This document shows, one piece after another, positions 58,501 through 64,000 of a DNA stretch of 64,000 nucleotides. Both the position numbers and the translations under genes were made by a program. The first letter of the stretch is position 1, and each line of letters starts with the position of its first letter. Source of the stretch: Liriodendron chinense (lineage: Eukaryota > Streptophyta > Magnoliopsida > Magnoliales > Magnoliaceae); contig PVNU02001548.1 in the NCBI GenBank assembly GCA_003013855.2, forward strand, positions 992,001 through 1,056,000. Direction: 5' to 3'. The notes under the pieces were generated by a model that saw nothing but the letters and a program-made list of their open reading frames with translations, was not told where the DNA came from and searched no databases.

Positions 58501-61500
58501 TTCGACTCCAATATCTGAATAAAAATAAAGTGGTAATAAGTTCGAAAGAACTGTTCATAAGGGTCTATGCATTAACAGTTACCTGGTCTGCACATACACA
58601 TTCTGAATAAAAATAAAGTGGGAATAAGTTCGAAAGAACTGCACAAAGGGTCTATGCATTAACAGTTACCTAGTCTGCACATACACATTCTTCTGATTGT
58701 TTTCAAGCTATTGACTGACAGTTGTGTGCATGCTGTTTGTGGAAGATATCTGTTAGGATTCTGAATACGTTGCAAAATTGCTTCTGTATGCAAGTTGATA
58801 TTGACTGTAGGTAAGCAGCCTTTAGTGTTTTGAACTTTTGGAGGGCAGAAGGTGCATTTGACTTCTTTGAGGTGTCACTAAAAGGAGACTAAAAAGCTGT
58901 GCTACAACCTCTATACTTGCCATCTCCACTGGCACTTTGGAAAGAGACATGAAATACACCACGAGATTTGAAAGTACGGGCTTAATAAGAGTAGTCCTAC
59001 CATTGATGCAGAAACTTCATGGACTGGATGTCTCAAGGCTTGTTTTTTTCCCCTTCTTAAAAATAACTCTTTCCTGTCCCTACTGGATGGTTATGGAAAT
59101 TGAAAGGTGCTCCAAGAGCCATCGCATTTGCGTGCTTGGCAGGTTGGGACTGTATTTTGACCAGTGATCGTCTTCGAAGAAGGAACATAATTCTAGTTAA
59201 TGGATGTTGCCATGTGCCTTTAGGGACGCAGAAGACTGCAGTCACCTAATTCTTCATTCACTGCTCTTTTGGGGGGCCGCCATTTGGAGTTGGTGCTTAG
59301 ATCAGTTTAAAATGGGCAATGCTGCAATCTATCAAGCAGCTCATAGTGGCATGGAGGTTGCATCCGTCTGGTCGAAAATGCAGAATTGTCTGGAGAACTT
59401 TGTTTTGAAGCCATTCTTTGGGCTATTTGGAAACAAAGGACTAACCATACTTTTAATGGTGTAAGTGCCTCAGTGCTGTCCATCATTTCTAGAGTCAAAC
59501 ATCTTGTTTGCTTTGGGTTAGAGACTTAGGGATCTTATGTTCCTTCTTCACAGGGCTGGTGCATCTCTCTTTGGTCAGAGATTTCTTGTAATGCTAGCAG
59601 TGCAATGGCCTTCAGGCTCTCTGTTCCAATAGAACTTATCTTGCCGATAAAAAAAATAAAAAATAAAACGTCTTTCCTGGTTATGCATATATGTGGACGA
59701 ATTAGTGAGGCCTGTGGGATTCTTGGCAAAGGCTGATATGTTGGAAGTCAAATCCTGCCTACCTTTTCTGCATGTCCTTGCAATGTTTCATGTATTGGTA
59801 TTGCACCATGTATCATACCCTTGGATGGAAACATCTCTGGAAACATTGGGAAATATAGCGCATCACGTAATGTATTGCAGTTTGAGGGCATTGGTGAAAC
59901 TTTAGGAAAATGACAGAATTTTTCAATGAAACTTCAGGAGGTGTTAAAAGACACATGATTACACACTTCAAACTAGAAACATCACAAAAACTATCCCTCC
60001 ATAATTGTTTTCCATGGTTATCTTTCAAAGAAAGAAAGAAAGAAAAAAGCATTGTCAGCTGTCAATGATGCAATTATTTCTGAAATGAGTTCATGTCATT
60101 CAGATTTCATACAATACAGTAACAAAATACGAACAATACAATGCAATTATATCTAAAAATGAGTTCATATCATTCCGATTTCATACAACGCAGTAATAAA
60201 ATACAAACAATACATAAAAAAAAAAAAAAAAACCATAAATACACATGGAACTGAAATCCACGTGGAGTTAGGGGGCGGCTCGAAGTCACCATCATTCAAA
60301 ATTCATATCATTCAAATTTCATACAATACAATAAAATACAAATAATACAACAAAAAAATTTCAAAAAACAAAAATACACATTCAACCAAAGTCTGCATGT
60401 GGTTATGAGGCAGCTCGAAGTTGCCATCCCTATATGTATGATGGTGGGTATAACAATGCTCCTCGTCACATATTTATTACATTAAATACTTTACAACTTC
60501 AAATAGTTAGTATTCTTTTAACAACATGAATATGTAATGGTCTCCCCGTTACGTATTTATTATAAATTTATAACTAATTAATAAGAACTGTTCTAAAAAA
60601 TTTCAATTGTTAAATATATTTAATCAATATATGTATTTTTAATGCGCTAATTTATCCACTGCACTTCTTTACTTAAATATATATTAAATCTATTTTAGTT
60701 AGTTTAATTAATTTTTTTTTGAAAAAAGAGTGTGGTGAAAAAAGTATGGCCAATCTACACTTGGCCTACGCTCATCAACATTTATCTTTTCCACAGTGAA
60801 ACACAATTTTAAAAGGTGAAAATAGAAGAATTCAAATTTCTCCAATTCATTCCCTTTTTCCCTTCAAAATTGAAATTTCTTGCTTCGAATCCATGTTAAT
60901 GCATAAAACTCAATGCATAGAGATGGATTTGCACTCGTTTTCTTCATAAGCTATTGAAAAAAGAACTTCAATAACTAAAATGAGAATTTTCTCACTGATT
61001 GGGTTCCGGCCCTGATTTGCTCTTGGGTCGTGATTTCTCCACCAAATCATGTTTTGATGTGAAACAACTCGAGTTGAGTTGTCAAAACACACCTACAAAC
61101 AATTTCCCCCAAAAAATCGACCTAAATTTTTTTTATAAAAATTTTGGGACTTTTATTTTTCTCGAATTTCCATCGTATTTCACTTTTATCAGTTGATACA
61201 ATGTGAATATATAATGGGGAGGTGCCAATATATTGACTGATATAATGTAAATATCTTAAGGGGAGGGTACCAATATATCATGGATATCGATGATATCATG
61301 ATACATTGTGGGATGCATGCGTTATTTCCCTTGATACAAGGGATTGAATATATTGCCGACTTGCGATATTGATAATATTAGCTGATATACATTGAACACT
61401 AGTTCCTTGCCTCTGGAGGTTTGATCATCATTTCAACCAACAGGGAGGTTCCTTTCTGGACACCCTATATGTAGATATTTGGGCCTCGGCTATCATATGG

Positions 61501-62012
61501 TTACATCATGAGTATCTGCCATGTATCATGGAAGGTGTGTGTCGTTTTGTGCACGACATGCTCATGAAATGACAAACTTAGGGACCCCTGAAACCTAAGC
61601 CTCTAAACAGTTGTATAAGCATATTACATTCAATGATGTTAGAGAAATCATTTAGTACATAATATATTTTTGCAGAAGTTCGCAGGCAAAATATATTTGT
61701 GGTGATATATAATGACTATATGTTAGTAGTTTCCTAAACTAAAGGAAATATAAGTTCGTTCCTTTCTTGATTTTTCTTGCCAACATTGTGCAACTGACAT
61801 GGCAATTTCTTAAAACACAAATATCCTGCTAAGTAAACCATATGATTGAGTACTATTACTATCGTGGTGTATGATAATTGTGGCTATGTTGTATCTAGTT
61901 GTAAAGAAATGTTCTGCACCAGCTGAGAACAATAGCCCTTTAATTTTGCATGAAGGCTTAGAGGCTTGGTTGACTTGTCATTTTATCTGTTTTGTGCCTG
62001 TTTCCTGGCTTC

Positions 62013-62043
<31 letters not shown>

Positions 62044-62917
62044 GTACAGGGGAACTATTTTCACCTGAACTTTTATGTCGTCATTTGCTATTGTGAGACA
62101 TTGAAATTTTGGGCAGCTGCTGTGTAACTTTACTAAGTCGTATCATTTAAAAAAAGAAAGAGAAAAAACTTTACTAGGCTGTTGTGCTCTCTTTCATTGG
62201 CTCCTGGTGATTCTGCTGGTGCTGTGCGATTTAATATGTTTATGAATATATATTTATCCTTTTCAGTTATTGATTTAAAGGATTCTCATGGGAATCATGT
62301 TCTTTTTGTTTAATAACCTTCTTTTAACTTGATAAACATGGAGTTATGTGCTTGTGATGGTTCACATGACTCAAATTGTCATTTGGTTGTTAAATGGTAA
62401 TTTCATTGGGACGCGTATGAGCAGGTTTCAGTGATTGTTTTTAAGGTGGATACTTTAAGGGTTCTTTCATCCTTGCCATTATTTCAAACAATGAAATGAG
62501 GGATATGGATCTGTAGCTTAAATGGTCCAGAACTCCTTTGGTTGTTCCCTTGAATGGATATATTTTATCTTGAGTCCTTGACATAGTTTCTTATTTACTG
62601 CAGAAGGATGGCGTCGCATACTACAAATATGGTGGTTGGTGGTCAGTCTGGTGGATGGGCACTTACAGTATGGTTCTCTCAAAAGCAGCGTTTTTTCATC
62701 GGAAATACTTGGACTTGTACACTTACAAGATGCCTTCATCCATTCAGGATTATGTAACCAGAGAAAGGTCCACTCATAACTCTAGTTGTCGGTGTATGTG
62801 CTTTCTTTTCCTCTTCATATATGGATTTCTTTTTGTTTTCTTGCAGAAACTGTGAAGACATTGCAATGTCTCTGCTTGTTGCTAATGCTACTGGTGCTCC
62901 TCCAATCTGGGTCAAAG
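51247..62917 (+). CDS. GMT1: GT64 glycosyltransferase, EPC1/GMT1 type (GIPC mannosyltransferase), 3' end missing
   Basis: Four exons are visible: 51247-51521, 57888-58281, 62604-62767 and 62847-62917, all with GT..AG borders and joining in one frame for 301 residues. The last exon(s) lie past the right edge. It is a type II membrane protein with one transmembrane helix (about residues 56-70) after a basic patch. The exostosin-like GT64 domain starts GGYTVLINTWKRN, has the metal-binding SVDDDV motif (Asp186-188) and the conserved WWSVWWMGTYSMVLSKAAFFH and NCEDIAMSLLVAN blocks. Arabidopsis EPC1/GMT1 adds mannose to glycosylinositol phosphorylceramides in the Golgi and is needed for cell adhesion and normal defence; the other small GT64 paralogue is an alternative. 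Introns of 6.4 and 4.3 kb are filled with transposon debris. The start codon lies in good context (GCGATGGCT). Confidence 0.85.
51522..52761 (+). other. Intron 1, first part
   Basis: T-rich near the donor (51669-51739), with a (TC)n microsatellite at 52499-52541. The stretch 51950-52750 may be LTR-derived, but no ends were found. Confidence 0.5.
52499..52541. repeat. (TC)n microsatellite
   Basis: An uninterrupted TC tract of about 21 units inside intron 1. Confidence 0.95.
52762..53283. mobile_element. MULE-like MITE with 10-bp TSD in GT64 intron 1
   Basis: The 522-bp element starts AGGGCTGTAAATGGG and ends CCATTTACAGCCCT. The flanks are AATTGAAAAT on both sides (52752-52761 and 53284-53293). 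The interior is a dense array of GGGTCTGGG / GACCCGACCC words, with CCATTTATAAATGGG palindromes. A TSD of 9-11 bp and long GC-rich ends fit the Mutator superfamily. Confidence 0.85.
53294..55075 (+). other. Intron 1, middle part
   Basis: No gene was recognised. The frame at 53341-53724 contains a hydrophobic stretch but no family motif; its setting suggests retroelement leader or LTR DNA. Confidence 0.4.
55091..55278 (+). mobile_element. tRNA-derived SINE, copy 3, perfect 15-bp TSD
   Basis: The head has an A-box-like TTGCCTCGTTGGTAGACTC and a B-box-like GGTTTCGAAACCC. The tail holds GTGGGTGYGTTGC units (three) and ends in 13 A. It is flanked by AGCATCTTTATACCT at 55076-55090 and 55279-55293, the hallmark of LINE-driven insertion. 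The tail matches the minus-strand SINEs at 3120 and 8075. Confidence 0.9.
55310..56012 (+). pseudogene. LINE reverse transcriptase relic
   Basis: With stops and frame changes ignored, the sequence encodes QNQFGFV, then REVMWWVLRRK, ITKDMYEGPITRVK, EIDEFPI, LSPYI and a block near LLFVNETRD. This is the order of motifs in the reverse transcriptase of a plant RTE-like LINE (NQFGF ... PREVLWWVL ... KDMYEGA.TRV ... LSPYLF). The catalytic FADD box is lost. The last third is tandemly duplicated. Confidence 0.65.
55653..56012. repeat. 180-bp tandem duplication inside the LINE relic
   Basis: 55653-55832 and 55833-56012 are identical except for two C/T differences. The unit starts TATTGTGAAATTGATGAG and ends AAAGGCTCTAAT. 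Confidence 0.95.
56013..57887 (+). other. Intron 1, last part
   Basis: It contains a (CTCATC)n hexamer repeat at about 56631-56662, A-runs at 57070-57090 and decayed LINE-like DNA (near 56680-57060). No exon was recognised before the acceptor CTTGTAG at 57881-57887. Confidence 0.5.
57888..58281 (+). CDS. GMT1: GT64 exon 2 (catalytic core, DDD motif)
   Basis: It completes Arg92 and encodes residues to 223. It holds the GGYTVLINTWKRN start of the GT64 fold, the VVWSETDPPS strand, DNLNNRFKP and the metal-binding SVDDDV. The acceptor is TTGTAG/G and the donor is GAG/GTGCGT. Confidence 0.9.
58515..58690. repeat. 88-bp tandem duplication in intron 2
   Basis: Two units (58515-58602, 58603-58690) start CTGAATAAAAATAAAGTGG and end ACACATT; they differ by a few substitutions and a small indel. 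Confidence 0.9.
58930..59661 (+). pseudogene. 3' part of an L1-type LINE in GT64 intron 2
   Basis: In broken frames the stretch encodes a LARLA/GWDCILTSD segment, RRRNIILVNGCC, CFRDAEDCSHLILHSLLF and AIWSWCLDQF, which is the C-terminal zinc-binding region after the reverse transcriptase of plant L1 elements. It ends with CTTATCTTGCCGATAAAAAA and an A-rich tail, the usual LINE 3' end. Confidence 0.65.
59662..62603 (+). other. Intron 2, last part
   Basis: A/T-rich DNA with a repeated CATTC.(G/A)ATTTCATACAA segment (60098, 60171, 60309) and an (AAT)n tract at 62013-62042. No exon was seen before the acceptor TGCAG at 62599-62603. Confidence 0.5.
62013..62042. repeat. (AAT)n microsatellite
   Basis: Ten AAT units lie inside GT64 intron 2. 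Confidence 0.9.
62604..62767 (+). CDS. GMT1: GT64 exon 3
   Basis: It encodes KDGVAYYKYGG then the WWSVWWMGTYSMVLSKAAFFH block and KMPSSIQDYVTRE. It ends with two bases of an Arg codon. The acceptor is ACTGCAG and the donor is AG/GTCCAC. Confidence 0.9.
62768..62846 (+). other. Intron 3 (79 bp)
   Basis: GT..TTGCAG borders with a T-rich 3' half. Its short length contrasts with the multi-kb introns 1 and 2. Confidence 0.85.
62847..62917 (+). CDS. GMT1: GT64 exon 4
   Basis: It encodes NCEDIAMSLLVANATGAPPIWVK in frame with exon 3, and ends with the first base of the next codon at G/GTAAGT. The rest of the gene is outside the window. Confidence 0.9.
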
Positions 62918-63562
62918 GTAAGTGCTTCTGTATAGCCCTTTGAAGAATTATTCCAACAATGGAACTGTGGTATGCGCTTAAACGTCCATTTGGTGTACAA
63001 CAACAAACTGAAACAAAGATAGCTTTTTCTTGGTCATCTAGGAGGCGTTCAGAACTTTGGAGGTAGGCTTTTATGTAAATAAGATAAAGTTATTAGCATC
63101 TAGACTAGAAGCATCCATTGTTTGCATTCATGGGGGCAAATGGGTTGGTCAATTCTCTTGTGGAGGGAGTCTGAAGAATTCAGCTTTTCATTAATCCATC
63201 TTATCCACTAGCTTGATGGATATGCTACTTTATTTACATTTTCCTTTTTAAATAACTCCTTTTGCTGAAAAAAGGAACATGTTTAAAGTGAAATGAGCCC
63301 AAGGGGCTATTTGGATTGGGGGCATTGGGATTTTGGGAAATCCCATTTACCCACTTGAGGTGTGATTTTGTGTTTGGGGCTGCTAGACATTGGAATACCT
63401 GGATATTCATGCTTGATCGGTATCTCAATACCCCAAAATTAGGGAACCACAATGGCCAGGAAAAACTAAGTTTTTCAGATTTCCACTATTGATTAACCCT
63501 CTTGAGAGGGATGGGAATCTAAAGTGCGAAACACGTGATTGCTAGGAATATCATCCGACCAA
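62918..63562 (+). other. Intron 4, first part
   Basis: No exon was seen. A GGGGCTATTTGGATTGGGGG / GAGTTCCC-like low-copy repeat lies at about 63303-63460. Confidence 0.5.
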
Positions 63563-64000
63563 GGTGATCTTTTGAAGGGATGGGTATTCAAAGGTAGGAT
63601 CGACATGATGGAGGCTCCAAATCAATGATGGCACTGTTTTAGTATGGTTAATATGGACAGTCCATTTCCTTGCCATTGATTGGACAGCTAGGATCACCTG
63701 ATCAAAGTGATTTTTTTGAGAGGGATGGGCAATCAAAGGTGGAATCCACATGATGGATGGTCTAGATCAATGATCAGACCAATAGTAGTCTGATCAATAT
63801 GGACCATCCATTTGACAGTTAAGATCATCCAACCAAAGTGACTTTCTGAGTGGGATGGGAAGTTCAGGGGATGGTCTGGATCAATGACTGGATCATTTGT
63901 AACATGACCAATATGGACCTTCGATTTCCTTAGGCATTGATTGAAAGATTAGGATCATTACCCCAAAGTGATTTTTTTAGGGGGATGCGCAATCAAGAGT
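63563..64000. repeat. Minisatellite of about 130-145 bp, running off the window
   Basis: A box (GTGA.TTTTTT.AG.GGGATGGG, CAATCAAAGG) recurs at about 63563, 63708, 63838 and 63969, that is at spacings of 145, 130 and 131 bp. Between the boxes each unit repeats GGTCTGGATCAATGA, AATATGGACC and GATTTCCTTGCCATTGATTG-like segments. Units are diverged. Confidence 0.75.

Noticed and set aside
62768..62846. Apparent frame break between GT64 exons 3 and 4
   Set aside because: On careful count the acceptor is TTGCAG followed by AAAC, so AG+A restores Arg and the frame is intact.
63563..64000. Regular repeats considered as a CRISPR array
   Set aside because: Units are 130-145 bp, diverged and in a plant intron; there is no short repeat with unique spacers.

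Overview
The window is plant nuclear DNA and reads as an angiosperm. The genes have introns, small secreted-peptide genes occur, and most of the remaining sequence is LTR retrotransposons, LINEs, a tRNA-derived SINE and very many palindromic MITEs with GTGGGGCCCAC-like ends. The MITE load reminds me of magnoliid genomes, but I cannot prove the lineage from this sequence.

Left part (1-16 kb): a cluster of small secreted-peptide genes that I assign to the CTNIP/SCREW phytocytokine family. Each has a signal peptide, a GP[VT]xxSGPSGC box and two cysteines separated by ten residues. Copies lie at 3903-4247 (-), 6889-7218 (+, with an in-frame stop), 10603-10947 (-) and 14532-14807 (-). The first and third lie in a roughly 3.7-kb tandem segmental duplication. 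The left copy was later hit by a 1.6-kb TIR element and the right copy by a 1.7-kb non-coding LTR element, so each unit preserves the other's empty site. Positions 1-960 repeat the DNA 0.5 kb upstream of the fourth gene, which predicts a further copy just left of the window.

Middle part (16-39 kb): stacked MITEs, a deleted Ty3/gypsy element on the minus strand (18478-20757), a probable solo LTR (22565-23410), small copia relics, and a full-length but mutated Ty1/copia element (28567-36280). That element has 467-bp LTRs and a 5-bp target duplication, and is nested in an older antisense copia relic.

Right part (39-64 kb): a two-exon gene for a GPI-anchored phytocyanin without copper-binding histidines (39948-40680). 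It is followed by gypsy/copia debris and MITEs, then the first four exons of a GT64 glycosyltransferase of the EPC1/GMT1 type (51247-62917, continuing past the right edge). Its introns hold a SINE with a 15-bp target duplication, LINE relics, a MULE-like MITE and tandem duplications.

The functional genes are therefore the peptide cluster (predicted cell-to-cell defence/stomatal signalling), one cell-surface cupredoxin-like protein and one Golgi sphingolipid glycosyltransferase. Nothing suggests that they act in one pathway.
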